A stretch of 64,000 bases of DNA, from the NCBI GenBank assembly GCA_024741835.1, contig JAENRP010000107.1, forward strand, positions 21,867-85,866. Direction: 5' to 3'. Each line of letters opens with the position of its first letter. The stretch's first letter is position 1. Made by a program: the position numbers and the translations under genes. This document shows, piece after piece, positions 1-11,388 of this stretch. The notes beneath the pieces are model-generated. The model saw nothing but the letters and a program-made list of their open reading frames with translations, was not told where the DNA came from and searched no databases. Source of the DNA: Diplocarpon mali (taxonomy: Eukaryota; Ascomycota; Leotiomycetes; Helotiales; Drepanopezizaceae).

Positions 1-877
1 ATGATCGATCGGCGCAAACCACAATTGCACCACCCTTCATGTTCAAAGTGCAATTATATCTATTTTATAGGCATCCAGCGAGACGCTGACGCTGTGGATG
101 ACCACACCAATCTTTGTCTGCTCGCAAGCAGAGGCAGCAGAGCAGGATAGGACAGAGCCTGTATTCTTGTGTTTATAGCCCCAGGGTGAGGCGGGCGATT
201 TTGATTGATTTACTTGGTGGGTCAGGCTCGGGTACGGACTGGCGGAGCGTACCGCACCGGGATACAGGACTTCGCATTCAGGGCCGAGACGAGGAGCGTG
301 GAGTAGAGAAAGTCGTCTTGAGATAATCCACTTTGTTGCGGCCGTCGTCGCGTTGGCGACGGCGCACTGCTCCCCGCCTCTGACCCGGCTCTCTGTTTCC
401 GTCCTCGCCGTGAAAAGTCTCTGTCTCCCCATTGTCCTGCCTGGCCTCCTCGTTTCGAGTCGTCTGTGAGTGGTGCAGGGCGGCGTGGGTATGAAGAGCG
501 GAGCGAGGCAGCCCGCCAAGTCGGTGATTCTGCAAGTCGTCCGCCCCGCCAGCCGCCGACGAGCAGCCCAAGGCGATTCCCCAGACAGAACTGCGCCGCC
601 TGCTCTCCGGCCCCCGACTCCTCTGGAATCCAGAACCCGGCGCGAAGCTCGACGCCACCTCCCACATCGCGGCGAGAAGCACATGCGAGCCCAGGGTGCG
701 CCAGAGCCACACAGCCGTGCCACATTCGACCCTCGGCCACCCCCCATGGCCGGCTCGGGCGGCGACGGAGAAGCGTGAACGATGCCTTGCGGCTGATCCC
801 CGGATGTGGTGGGAAGCACTGAACAGGATCGAGATCACGGGCACACCGCACAGCCTGAGCCAGCCCCCCCCCCCCCC

Positions 878-881
878 NNNN
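878..881. other. Assembly gap (4 N)
   Basis: Four N bases follow a run of about 15 C. The length of the homopolymer and of the gap are both uncertain. Confidence 0.95.
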
Positions 882-1130
882 CCAGAGCCGGCGATCCCCA
901 TGGGTAGAGGGAGCCGACCGGGCAGCAGCTCAGGCCTCCGCGTCGTAGGGGGTGTGGTGATGTGATGTGCTGGCACTCACGTGAGGCGCCTCGCTTCGCG
1001 AATCAGGGGCGTGGAGACGTGGAGCTTCATTACCTGGCAGGAATTCCATCACCTCATCTGATCTGGGAGGCCGGACGGAGGGAGGCCGTGAGAGGGCTGT
1101 TTCACCGGTGTGTACGAGTGTGAATGAGGG

Positions 1131-1183
1131 TGTGAGAGAGAGAGGGAATGAGGGGGGGGAGAGAGAGCGAGAGAGCGAGAGAC

Positions 1184-1241
<58 letters not shown>
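1131..1241. repeat. GA/CT microsatellite
   Basis: Imperfect (GA)n tract with interspersed GCGA, GACA and poly-G, ending in a pure run of about 22 GA units. It lies about 240 bp downstream of the Sel1-repeat gene. On the minus strand it reads as Ser-Leu repeats, so open frames crossing it are artefacts. Confidence 0.95.
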
Positions 1242-1243
<2 letters not shown>

Positions 1244-1482
1244 CCCGGTGCATCTGGCGAGCTGGACTGATAGGGCTGATGCATTCTCCGTAGAGCCTTC
1301 TTGGCAGATCCCCGTTCCACAGTCCTAGCCCATGCCTCGAGAAAGACGCCCAAGCCCGAGTCACTCCCAGTCCAGGCCATACGAGGAGACAGGAAAAAAG
1401 CCGTCGCTTCGAAGCCCGCGCCCGGCGAAAACAACAGCAACAGGACCAACCCCAGAGCCGAGCCACACGGCCACGGCCGGTC

Positions 1483-3315
1483 TCACTTCTTCCCCGCAGA
1501 ATCCGCGCTGTACTTTTCTTTCCAGATCCTGTTTTTGTCTCGCCGTTAGCCCAGACTCCAACAAACACCGTACGCATGTCAGGGCCCACGATCTAGACTT
1601 TAGGTCGGGGTGCGGAGAGAGGGAGGCTGCTGGCCCGATCGGCGTCCCGTGGCAACAGTCATCTGGAACGAACAGCCTGCGAGCTGCGCCGGCCCGCGGC
1701 GAAGCCTGGCAGCACATGGAGACCCAGCATGACTTGCGCGTCTGTTTGGGGAGAGCAGCGGATGACGAGATGGGCCGCTGAGCTGATTCGACGTACCAGG
1801 AATTGCCCAAGGTCTTGCTACCCGCCGCCTCAGCTAGCCGGTAGTATTTCGCTGCCGCGTACTACAGTGGATGTGTTAGCCTCGTGATTCTGAGTGGCGA
1901 CATGTACGCTGCGCGCGGGCTGAGACAGCCTCGTTACGGCCCAAATGCAGTCAGCATAGGGAGCATGAGCGCGCACGCCACACTGGAGACCGCGAGGCTG
2001 ACCTCAACCGCTGTGAGACCATGAAGCTATTCAGAGGACTCGGCAGTCCCTCCAAGATGCGTCGAATGTACCTTGTCTTTCTTGCAGCCGAATCCTTCGA
2101 CATAACACCAAGCGACTTCGTTCATGGCATCTGTCGTATTGTTAGGCCTTTCTCGAAAAATCACAGCCCTAGGGAAAGCACGTACCAGTATCGCCCAGGT
2201 TCGCAGCCGTCTCGTAATACTAGGCCCAAGAGGTCAGCGTGGAGGCTTCTCCCCGGTCCAACGCCGTGGCTCACCTGCTTCGCGGCGAATTTGTCAACCT
2301 GAACCCCCCAGCCATGACGAAAGCAGTTTGCCAGTTCGAAGATAGCGAGTACAAGCTCCCCCTTAGCAGCACCCCCTTTCTTCATACCGGCCTTGAGCGC
2401 GAGTTCCTCAATGGACGCGGCATTCGAGGCTGCCGCCGAGAGATACGTGACAGCTTCCGCTGGATTGGGAGTGCACCCCCAACCGTGCCTAACATGAGAT
2501 GTCAGAAGCACTCCAGTAACCGGCTCAGATAGATTCTTTCTCGCATAAACCGTGACGGTCCCTTGTGAGTGACGGCTATGGCGTGTATGAGAGCCAACGT
2601 ACCGTAAAGCAAGACCATACAGAACCTGACTCAGAGCATTATTCTCTCCATGCGGGTTCGCCAACCGCCCAAACATCTTGGTAGAAGTTACCAAATCGCC
2701 CGCCTCGTGAAGTCGTATCGCCTCCTGTATATTATCATCCGCCTGTTGCGTAGACACCGTAGCCTTCTCCCTTGAGCCCCCGCTGATGTTCATGTCCTGG
2801 AACGAGCGCAGATCGAAATTCAGATCTCCTACAGGCGTGGCCGGCCTGCTTCTCGACATCTCGTTTTTCTGAGCCAGCATCGTCGCCCTCTTCTCCCACA
2901 GCAATTCCCGAGCCTCGCCCCCATCGTCCGCCTCTCCGGTTGGCACGCGGATCTCTGGCAGATCAGAAGGTACGCTCTCAGATGTCTGCTCACTCCTTCG
3001 AAAATGCAAGCGCGCCGATAGCCGCTTGGGATTCGCGTTCTTCGATTTGGAGGATGAGGCCGAGGCTTGCGAGTTGACGGATGCACTGCGTGAGCGACCT
3101 CCAAACAAACGGCCAGTCTTGGACTCAGCATTTCCGTCGAGTAACAGAGAAGACGAGGGATCTTCGGCAGGGAAATTTGGTGGACTGATAATTTCTTGCG
3201 TGCTGGTATCGGAGCGCATGAATCTGAAGGTTGGAGGCGCTTCAAACTCAGGCACGGGAGACGCAGCGTGGCTCTCGACTTTGTCTTTCTTCTTGAGCAA
3301 GTCTCGTATAGGCAT
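1483..3315 (-). CDS. Sel1-repeat protein, Nif1/Dsf2-like cell-cycle inhibitor
   Basis: Predicted 376-aa protein from six exons: 3315-2603, 2488-2275, 2219-2186, 2130-2072, 1861-1797 and 1528-1483. All junctions keep frame and use GT..AG. Residues 1-200 are Ser/Arg-rich and look disordered. From about residue 205 onward there are Sel1-type helical repeats, visible as recurring motifs such as HGWGC, FRHGWGV, YYETAANLGD, EVAWCYVEGFG and KYYRLAEAAGS, ending with IWKEKY. This layout matches the fungal Nif1 (fission yeast mitosis inhibitor) / Dsf2 group, thought to act in Cdr/Nim1-Wee1 signalling. Function here is inferred from family only. The fifth intron (about 268 nt) is long for this locus, so the last 15 codons are the least certain part. 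The start at 3315 is the first ATG of the long open exon. Confidence 0.78.
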
Positions 3316-3866
3316 AACGAAAGTTAGATAAACTTGAATGTAGGGAGTGAGCTGTGGTGGGAAAGAGGGGGGGGGGAAGTCTTGAGTGGCCTGGCGAAGC
3401 AGCGACTAGCTAACACCCTCTTCCTCTTTGTTTTTGGCAAGTCGCGGAAAACCTTCGAGTCGACTTGCGACGGCGTAAGCTTATATGTTGGGGTCCCATC
3501 TGAGGCAGTCTCATCTCTGCCATCTTGCGATTGGAGATAATAGGATCTAGATGGTGGCGGTTGCAGATTTTGGCTGGAGGCTCAGAGAGCGGCGCAGTCC
3601 GTAGCTTCCCCTACAATTATGCTCGAGGCGCCACCTCTCGGGACTGGGATTCGTAGCGCGAATGGGTTACTACTCGCGCAGAGATTGTGCTGAAGTAGTT
3701 GGAGCACAGGTGCGACTCCAAGCATCATACCCAGGCGATTTGCTCTGATACAAGCAGTCCCCACCCTCTTAAGACTGTTCGCTGAAAGCTTGACCGATAA
3801 CGGGAATATACGGAATCTACGAGCAGAAAGTTGTTCCAAGGGCCATACATAAGGTTCGATTGCTAT
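3316..3866. other. Intergenic, Sel1-gene promoter side and NOC4 3' flank
   Basis: About 550 bp between two minus-strand genes. It holds a G-homopolymer near 3365-3376 that lies just upstream of the Sel1-gene start, so it may fall in its 5' UTR or promoter. No supported ORF. Confidence 0.5.
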
Positions 3867-5599
3867 CTAGCTGAAGTCCCAAAGATTAACCAACAACCGA
3901 TCATGAGGCTCCGACGAAACATCCTGCTTCATAAAGATCTTTCTGGGTATCTCAAACTCCACCACTGGCGTCTTCTTAATCTCCTTGACGTACTCAGCAT
4001 CAAGCATCTATCACCGTCAGCAAATTTCATTTTTTGGGATTCTGTTGCAACCTACGCTTCCATAAGAGTGATCTAGAAAGTCCTCCATATTGTAGGACTG
4101 CTTGGTAAACTGCTCCGAGATGATCTTCGCCAGAGTCGCAACATTGGGATGATAATGTGATTGAAGCATTACAATCTCCCACAAGCTGCTATCGATAGCC
4201 TGAGTCTCCATAGGGTCTCCTTCATCCATCAAGAAGGGGTCATCCATTCCTTCGCTTTCCAAAGTCTCTCTCGCTTTGTCGGTTCTCGTCGCCCGGTGTA
4301 TCATAAAAGTACAAATTGGGTGCTTCTTCAGGACATTGTACAGCCACGGTATAATCGTCACGACAGCTGCTGGCGGGGCATTCAATGCCAAACGCGAAAT
4401 TCTCTTGATAAAGCTGGCAACAAGAACAGCGGGCAAATGCGTCGAGCCTAGGAATGTCTCCAACAGACGGAAGAACCTTGATCGATGCTTCGAATGCAGG
4501 ATCTCGGAATCGAGTAGGGAGTACAATTTCCGGTAGAACGAAGGATAGTCGAGGTTTCTTTCTTGAAGGAGATAAAACACTCCAGACAAAGCCAGAAGAG
4601 ATGTCGATCCACCGGAGTTGTAAGAATCAGTCAAGAAGTCCATCAAGAGCTCTGGCTTCATGAACCATGGGGCAATCGACTTTACTATGAGTCCGAGAAT
4701 AGTTTTCCTCTGATCCTTGTCCATTTCCAAGTTCATCAAAGCTAGCCAGGCTCCTTGCGCACGCTTTTTGTGCTGCGTGAGAGAAAACAGCGAGTGGGTT
4801 TTCTTGTTGGGCGCAGGTACATAGAAATCTTCCAATTCTTCTTTTGACTCTGGAATGGATTCAACGGCAGTTAGAACATCGACAGCGCTGTTGAAAAGCC
4901 TCTGGGACTCTGTTTCACTCAGGATTTTCCTACAATCAATCAACTTAGCAAAGTTCTATCGTTCAGCAAGGATACTAACTCGAGAGCTTCCAGTGTGTAG
5001 AACCGTATGTCGTCGTACTCCTCCACGAATTTCTCACCAAACTCTCTTCTCGCTCCTCCATCGCTCTCTCGGTCCAGAAACACTCGTATCATATCGGTCA
5101 AAAACGCCGTAGGAAAACAGTATTCCTTGCCTCGTAGATACTGCCCTTCCGTCTTCAATAATCGCATGCAGATGTCCAGCATTGTTGAAGCAATAACCTC
5201 CTCTCCGAGCAATAGCAGCAATCCCGACTTGTATTCCAAGTATCGCTCCTTTAGCCACTTGATCACCACAGCATCTTTCTCTGTTGAGTCCGGTTTCTTT
5301 ACCATGTCCCCAGATACCATTAACCGCGTGAAAACTCGACATAATGAGATTGCTGCAAGAACTGTTTTGTCTGCGTCATCACCCTCCTCTCCCAGTATTT
5401 GGATCAATTTCGTAATGTTGTTGTAGTTCTTTTTCGACGCGAAGATTTCCTCCGCCAGCAGTAGGATTTGCGCCTGCCCATCTTCTTCTCCATCGCTGCT
5501 CTCAGAAGTCGCGGATCGCGCTCGTTTCGAAGACCTCTTATCAAAAGATGTTCTCTTTCTCTTGCCGGATTGGCCGGTGCTGCTAGTGACCGCAGGCAT
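3867..5599 (-). CDS. NOC4: Nucleolar complex protein 4 (Noc4/Utp19)
   Basis: Predicted 544-aa protein from exons 5599-4980, 4929-4056 and 4007-3867. Noc4 pairs with Nop14 in the 90S/SSU processome and is needed for 40S subunit maturation and export. The N-terminus is Lys/Arg-rich (KRKRTSFDKRSSKRAR), a likely nuclear signal. The CBF/Mak21/Noc4 domain lies at about residues 240-430 and is recognisable from WLALMNLEMDKDQRKTIL, APWFMKPELLMDFLTDSY, and GGSTSLLALSGVFYLLQ. The acidic-patch C-terminus DHSYGSMLDAEYVKEIKK is created by splicing at 4055/4008; reading through that 48-nt intron would truncate the protein after about 13 foreign residues. The start is the first ATG of the open exon. It is transcribed divergently from ATP4, with 168 bp between start codons. 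Confidence 0.95.
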
Positions 5600-5767
5600 T
5601 TTGACGTTGTGCTTTACAGACGTTACATCGAAACTATTTTGTAAATCATGAATGACTAAGCCGCAGATTTATGACTAAGCCTTGAAGTTCGAACCGACTT
5701 CCCGACGACCAATTTTCAACCCTCTGCAGGAACCGCGAAGCCCCGAATCCACCCCTCTCATCACACA
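5600..5767. promoter_or_regulatory. Divergent promoter NOC4 / ATP4
   Basis: Only 168 bp separate the two start codons, so both promoters must fit here. An 11-bp direct repeat, ATGACTAAGCC, occurs at 5652-5662 and 5671-5681 (19-bp spacing). It could be a factor-binding site, but that is inference from repetition alone. Confidence 0.55.
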
Positions 5768-6676
5768 ATGGCATCACGTATGGCAAGAAGCGCCATGGGT
5801 ATGTAATTGGCCGTCTAGCAGATAGCTCCCAGGCAATGAGATCCTAACGCTTGACTGACGGCCTCCCAGGCGCCGCCCGTCTCCGACCAGCAGTCTCCCC
5901 CCGAACCCTTCCAGCGCTCACCACATCCCTTACGAGCTACCGATCATCATCCAGCGTTCCAGCAGAAGATCCCAAGAAGAAGGCACAATCCATTTTAGAT
6001 TCGCTGCCAGGCAACTCTTTGATCTCCAAGACCGCGATCCTTTCGTCTACAGGCTTTGCCGCCATCTATGCCATTAGCAACGAATACTATGTCGTGAACG
6101 AGGAAACTGTCGTCGCGCTATGCCTGTTGAGCATTTGGACGGCAGTCTTCAAGTTCGGTGGACCGATGTACAAGGAGTGGGCGGATGGACAGGTCAACAA
6201 GATCAAGAGTATCTTGAACGCTGCTCGTGCCGACCACACCGAGGCCGTCAAGACCAGAATTGAGAGCGTTCAGCAATTGGGAAGCGTCGTGGATGTTACC
6301 AAAACTCTCTTCGAGGTTTCCAAGGTATGTGAAGCGTGAAGATGAGCGAAGGGCCAGGATAGCTTATGCTTGGCAGGAAACCGCTCAGCTCGAGGCCAAG
6401 GCTTACGAGCTCGAACAAACCACCGCTCTTGCCGCTGAAGCCAAGAGTGTTCTCGATTCGTGGGTCAGATATGAGGGGCAGGTCAAGATCCGTCAACAGA
6501 AAGAGTTGTCGGAGTCAATCATTGCCAAGATCCAGAAGGAGCTTGAGAACCCCAAGGTCCTTCAACAAATCCTGCAACAGAGTGTAGCGGATGTTGAGAG
6601 TAAGCAATCCACGTTTTGTCCCACGACCATGTCACTAATCATTAAAACAGAGATCATTCAGTCAAAGGCGCAATAG
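5768..6676 (+). CDS. ATP4: F1Fo ATP synthase subunit 4 (b), mitochondrial
   Basis: Predicted 244-aa precursor from exons 5768-5798, 5870-6324, 6377-6599 and 6651-6676, matching the length of yeast Atp4. Subunit b forms the peripheral stalk that holds F1 against rotation. The N-terminus (MASRMARSAMGAARLRPAVS) is basic and hydroxylated, a typical mitochondrial presequence. Two hydrophobic segments follow at about residues 53-75 and 85-103 (ISKTAILSSTGFAAIYAI; VVALCLLSIWTAVFKFGG). After these comes a long charged helix (EWADGQVNKIKSILNAAR...). The first exon codes ten residues only, so a single-exon gene call would miss the real start. Shares a short intergenic region with NOC4. Confidence 0.96.
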
Positions 6677-8088
6677 GTTAGGGATGGAAGTCGAGTGGAA
6701 CAAATCTCTTTTGTTACCCCTGTTGTTTATAAACACCCTGTGCCATAGTAACATCCTCGAACCTTGATGCTTTGACGCTGTACCATATCAAAAATGTGAA
6801 GTGACTCGACGTAACCGCTGGTAGAATATGGGATGTGGCGATGGACGTTTCTTTCGCCAACATAGATGGTTTGCTAGCAAAGAATGGAAGCACCAGAAAT
6901 CGATGTCTAGATCCAACAATCCACGAGATATTCAGGCTAACATGAGGATAGTATACGGGCCATTGATACGGTGATCAAGTCCACCCGAGCACATGATCTT
7001 CATCAGCTTTGCCATCATTCGCGTCAGTGGCACGCAATCGTTTATATCTAAATGTTACGGATCGGAAAGTGTATTCCGACATAGGAAATATGATCAGACA
7101 CAGTACTGTGTCATACATTTTTTTCTCCTTTGCTATCGCGTCTTTTTCTCTTCCTATCTCCAACTCCCAGGTACCCTCAAGCAGCTGCGAAAACCACCTT
7201 GTTTCTCTCATCAGAGCCGTTGGAGAATTGGCATCAGACTCTCCATAGAGCCCTGAAGTTTTCTGCGCCGGTATCACATCATTGGCTTCCTCGGCTTTGA
7301 AATTGTCTCGAGACGTCTTAGGGACTAAAACTTAGGATCTAAGATTAAAGGATAACTAAGAGAACAGGTGATGGGATGTGATCCCGGCCGAGAGAAAAAC
7401 CACGTCGCAAATGTTATTTTGACGGATGGCCTTGGATGGCTGAATGATTAGATTGAGTTTCTTGACATTGCGAAGTTTGTCTATGTGTCCCTGACTTGGG
7501 TCTGACTTGGGCCGATGGTTGCTAATAAGCTGGCTTCTAAGGAAGCACCTAATTGATGGCATCTGTATTTCTGTCTAGCTATACGAGTCGGAATAGTAAA
7601 GAGTGCTGGTGCTACTCAACAGTCCTAGGTTCCCGTCGCCAAACTTGAACACTGATAGTCGGAATTTGAACTTCCCATTGATCTCTCCTCTCGCCTCTAG
7701 GCAAACTGTTCCTTCAAAAGACTCGGTCCGAGATATGTGAAATCTTCTAGCCCAACAATATTTTCAATCGTCTTCTGTGAAATTAGTCACCTGTGACTTT
7801 GGTTTGAATGACTGGGCAGGGAGGGAACTTTTTCTTCCCGTTTTCCATACCAGGAATTGGAGTGGATCTAAATCGCGCTAAATCAAGCGAGATTCACTTG
7901 ATCTCACATCCCTCCCGTGTGCACGTTGTAACATGTACCCAAACCTAGATATTCCACGTAGCCTCGCCGTCGAGGATACACTGCGAGATAGTCTCTACAA
8001 ATGAGGCAGTACCGCTAATTTTTGAAGCGCATCAAGTAATCAGCGGCATCACTGCAATTGGTATATTACGAACGTCAACAAGCCCGAC
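6677..8088. other. Gene-free intergenic region
   Basis: About 1.4 kb between ATP4 and the Nudix gene. Short open frames on both strands (for example 6975-7277 minus) show no family signature and no codon pattern like the neighbours. The right end is the Nudix promoter/5' UTR. No RNA gene recognised. Confidence 0.5.
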
Positions 8089-9214
8089 ATGGGGGCTATC
8101 TTCAAAAGCTATCTAGATCTCGTTAATGATTGCGATAGGTAAGCAAACACTGGCTTCATGAGTTTTTTTGGCTGATAACAAAATTCGTAGCTTTCCTTAC
8201 GATGAACCTTTTTTGTCTGGACGAGACCACTGGTCCACCCTCTATCGTTTCTACCTGCCTGAAGACTCGAGACCCCACGGACTCATGCTTCCCGAGATAG
8301 TCGAGAAGATGCCATGGGTACGTGTATTTGCTTCGTTGTTCCCTCACGCTTGAACATCGTGGGGCAGCGAGGAAATGATATCTCTCAGGGTCCGAAACCT
8401 TGTTGATTTCAACCTTCTGACGTATTGACAGACCAAAGACTTCCGTGTTGATCACAAAGCTAGAGCCGTCTATCTTGATCCTGAAGATAAAGACCATCTC
8501 TCTGACGCCTGTACAAATGCTTTCTCACACCTTATCCAGAGAAGCATTGATCAAGACAACTTCAAGGTCATACACAAGATGCACAGTGAGCCATATCCCA
8601 TCGTTGGTTACAAAGTCCCGGTTTCCTTCGAGCGATATGCAGGCAATCTATTCGGTTTCATATCACGCGGTGCTCATCTAACGGTATATACGAAGACTCT
8701 TGAGGGCATGAAAATATGGGTTCCAAGGCGTTCAGCACACCTATTCACATATCCAAACTGCCTGGACACAACAGTGGCGGGAGGGGTTGCTGCTGGTGAG
8801 GGGCCGTTTGAATGCATCGTCCGTGAAGCAGACGAAGAAGCGTCCTTGGCGGAGGACCTGGTTCGAGAACAAACGAAAGCTTGCGGATGCATCTCCTACG
8901 TTGGTCTTACCGATCCTCGAGGAAACGGAGAGCAGGGGCTCCTGTCTTCCGATCTGATCTACGTTTATGACTTGGAGCTTCCCCAGGGTGTCATTTGCGA
9001 ACAGAACGACGAAGAGGTGAAGGACTTCAGTTTGATGAGTGTCAAGGAAGTGCAGGAAAGTCTTAGGAACGGAGAGTTCAAAACCAACAGCGCCTTGGTG
9101 ATGATCGACTTTTTCATCAGGCACGGCATCATCAGGTCTGAGGAGGAGAAAAACTACGCGGAGATTGTGGCTCGACTTCACCGTAAGCTGCCGCTTCCAT
9201 CAACGCCCCAATGA
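8089..9214 (+). CDS. Nudix hydrolase with DUF4743-type N-terminus
   Basis: Predicted 319-aa protein from exons 8089-8138, 8191-8317 and 8432-9214. The first 120 residues match the DUF4743 module that precedes a Nudix domain in yeast YJR142W and in the Nudix half of S. pombe Tnr3 (DEPFLSGRD, GLMLPEIVEKMPW, FRVDHKARAVYL). The Nudix domain spans about residues 130-290. Its box fits GX5EX7REAXEEXSL, starting GGVAAGE and continuing READEEASL; the usual Gly near the end is Ser, while the metal-binding glutamates are kept. Yeast members hydrolyse oxidised or damaged thiamine diphosphates, so a housecleaning role is likely. Note the N-terminal exons are short and easily missed; starting at the internal Met at 8579 would lose half the DUF4743 module. 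Confidence 0.88.
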
Positions 9215-9425
9215 GGTTCAAGACCCTTTCTATCCTAGCTATTATCCTCGCAGGTGCTATGGGTAGGAAATCGTGGAATAAGAAAGTTACTTAACTTTTG
9301 CTTGATTTTCGTGCAGCACGTATGATAATGCTTTCATTGGTTTTCTTACCCCCCAAGATCTGCCGGCTATCTAGCATAAACTAGTTCATGACTCGTTTCT
9401 TTATATAATTCTGTTTAATCCACCT

Positions 9426-11388
9426 CTATCCAAAGCTTAAGTCGAATTGATCATACATTTGCCTCAGTTCCTCACTCTGGTTCACTATCTCGTCTGTTCG
9501 TTCAGTCTCCTCCTTTGTAGCTATTGTACTGCCGTCACCGACTACAATCGTGGGAATGATGAACAGGCTGCTATCCTCTTCGGCCGACAACGTCTCACTT
9601 AGATTCTCGCTACGCGGCTCTCGGCCCTCGCGTGCTACTTTCTTCCCTTTTTTGTCAATCTCAGGTGGAGGGCTTAGAGTAAAAGCGCCATCATCTTCTT
9701 GATAACTGTCATCCCGTGATAATCTCGCGAAGTGCTTGCTCCAGAGCCATCCCACACTATCCGTTGGGTCATCTTGGTTTTTGGCAAGCCATAATTCACC
9801 CTTTTCTGCAATTACATCAAAGATCTTGTTCCAAGTCAGCAAAGTAGATCACTATTAGAGAATGATCCAGTACATACTTCACCGGCCTGGTACGTGAGAT
9901 ACGGGTAGCCAGCTTCACTTTTCGTCGCAGAAAGATGAAACTCAAAGAGACTAGCTGCAAGGTATAGCACATTGTAGCCAGTTCCAGAACGGGTTACCGG
10001 ATCCAGCCCATCTTCATTTTTGAGAACATCCTCGTCGTCTCTGTGGACCGCCGAATGGAATATTCCGGACTGCGAGCGAATTAGATCCCCTTGGGAGGTG
10101 TTTTCCTCGAAATTCGGAAGGGGTAGGTCAGGCACGAGCGGGAGTCTTCGCGTATCGGATGTCTGCGTATACGTCGACGATATGAAGACTGGACTGGAAA
10201 TGCCCTCTTTGATAAGAAGTTTCCTGCGACTCGATGAGCTTCGCCCCAAGAGTCGGAGCCCTTTCGGCAGTGTGATCGTTTCTACTTTGTTGCCGGCCTT
10301 CTGGGTAAGTGTTAGGTTTGGTCCAGATTGTGTAAGTCTCGATCTGATTTGAGATCCCCAGCCACTGGAAGCACTTCTCTCATGCTTCTGAGCAGCAATC
10401 AAGGGCTTCTGAGCTACTACTGAGGTTGATTTATTTCCCATACTGCTTCTAGTATCTCCAAAATAATAATGACTACTGTTTTGAATGTCTTTTTCGTATA
10501 GGGGAAGTGCCTGTACTGCAATGTTTGAGACTTGAGAGAGGCTCAAACCAGATAGAACCGACCAAGATTGAGTCAACTGTGCCGATGACCCAATAGAAAA
10601 TGGTCGCGATTCATCCCTTGCCCTGGATCGCTTATATACCCACGAGGTCTGAAGGTCTTCTTCGAAGGAAAACCCGAAGGCGGGGTGCACACTGGGATTA
10701 GTAGAAGCGCTCACTGTTGCATTCCGGACTGTGTCCTGGCTAAGGATCGAGGAAGAGTCGTTGTCTTCTGGGCCAATAGTCGACGGAGCTATTGACCTCT
10801 CCATCGTTGCCATTCGCCGTGCCAGCTGCTGATTACTCTGTATTACGGTCACCATGAGAACTTTGAGTTGGCCAGCTGCGCTCTCGGCATTATGGGCAGA
10901 TTGGCTGGGGAATATCAGCTGGAGTACTTAACAAGAATATTCCATTGGGAGACAAACCACGTCAGGATATTGGTCATCAAAATCAGAGACGACTTATGAG
11001 CTTCCAGATTCCTCAGGTAACCTTCCAGCTCCGAAGCTTTTGAAACCCACTTCACGCTATCCAACAGGCCCAGCTGCTCATCAGTTTCCAGCCCTTTCAC
11101 GCACCCATCCAGATCCGAGAAAGTCATCACACAGGCCGTTAACGTAGTGACGACCTCATCCACCATTATCAACGACGCTCGCTTCGGGTCAACGCTGGCG
11201 CGGCTGAGTAACAGCATCTGCAACTGTAGCAGAACCTTCCGCAAGGTATCGACAATCGTTTTGATGTCCTTGATTTCTCGCGACCCGCTCCGATGGCCCG
11301 ACACCACTTTACTGATTCCGACTGACACTAGTTGGGCGGCTGTCAACAGTCCTGCGATTGACGCGGCGACCGAAAGGGGGTCCGCCAT
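9426..11388 (-). CDS. Fungal NLR-type N-terminal domain protein with C-terminal SH3
   Basis: Predicted 618-aa protein from exons 11388-10958, 10904-9878 and 9824-9426. The first 150 residues (MADPLSVAASIAGLLTAAQLVS...) belong to the 'fungal N-terminal domain' family found at the front of many NLR-like and effector-type proteins. A helical bundle and coiled region follow (CQSAHNAESAAGQLK, LARRMATMERS). The middle 250 residues are Ser/Thr-rich and probably disordered. Splicing at 9877/9825 joins AASLFEFHLSATKSEAGYPYL to IFDVIAEKGELWLA and SVGWLWSKHFARL, giving a recognisable SH3 fold with the ALYDF-like start, the acidic/glycine middle and the WxW-type segment. The tail is acidic. No NACHT/NB-ARC or WD/ankyrin module is present. 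A signalling or scaffold role is inference. Confidence 0.82.

Larger units (their letters stand above)
1..1482. other. Gene-free left edge, repeat-rich
   Basis: GC-rich sequence with a C-homopolymer running into a 4-base N gap (878-881) and a long GA microsatellite. Open frames here are low-complexity or proline/arginine-rich and match no family I recognise. I see no supported gene. The right end is the 3' flank of the Sel1-repeat gene, whose last exon ends at 1483. Confidence 0.6.

Noticed and set aside
930..1589. 219-aa minus-strand frame
   Set aside because: Driven by the GA/CT microsatellite (Ser-Leu repeats) and overlaps the last exon of the Sel1-repeat gene in another frame.
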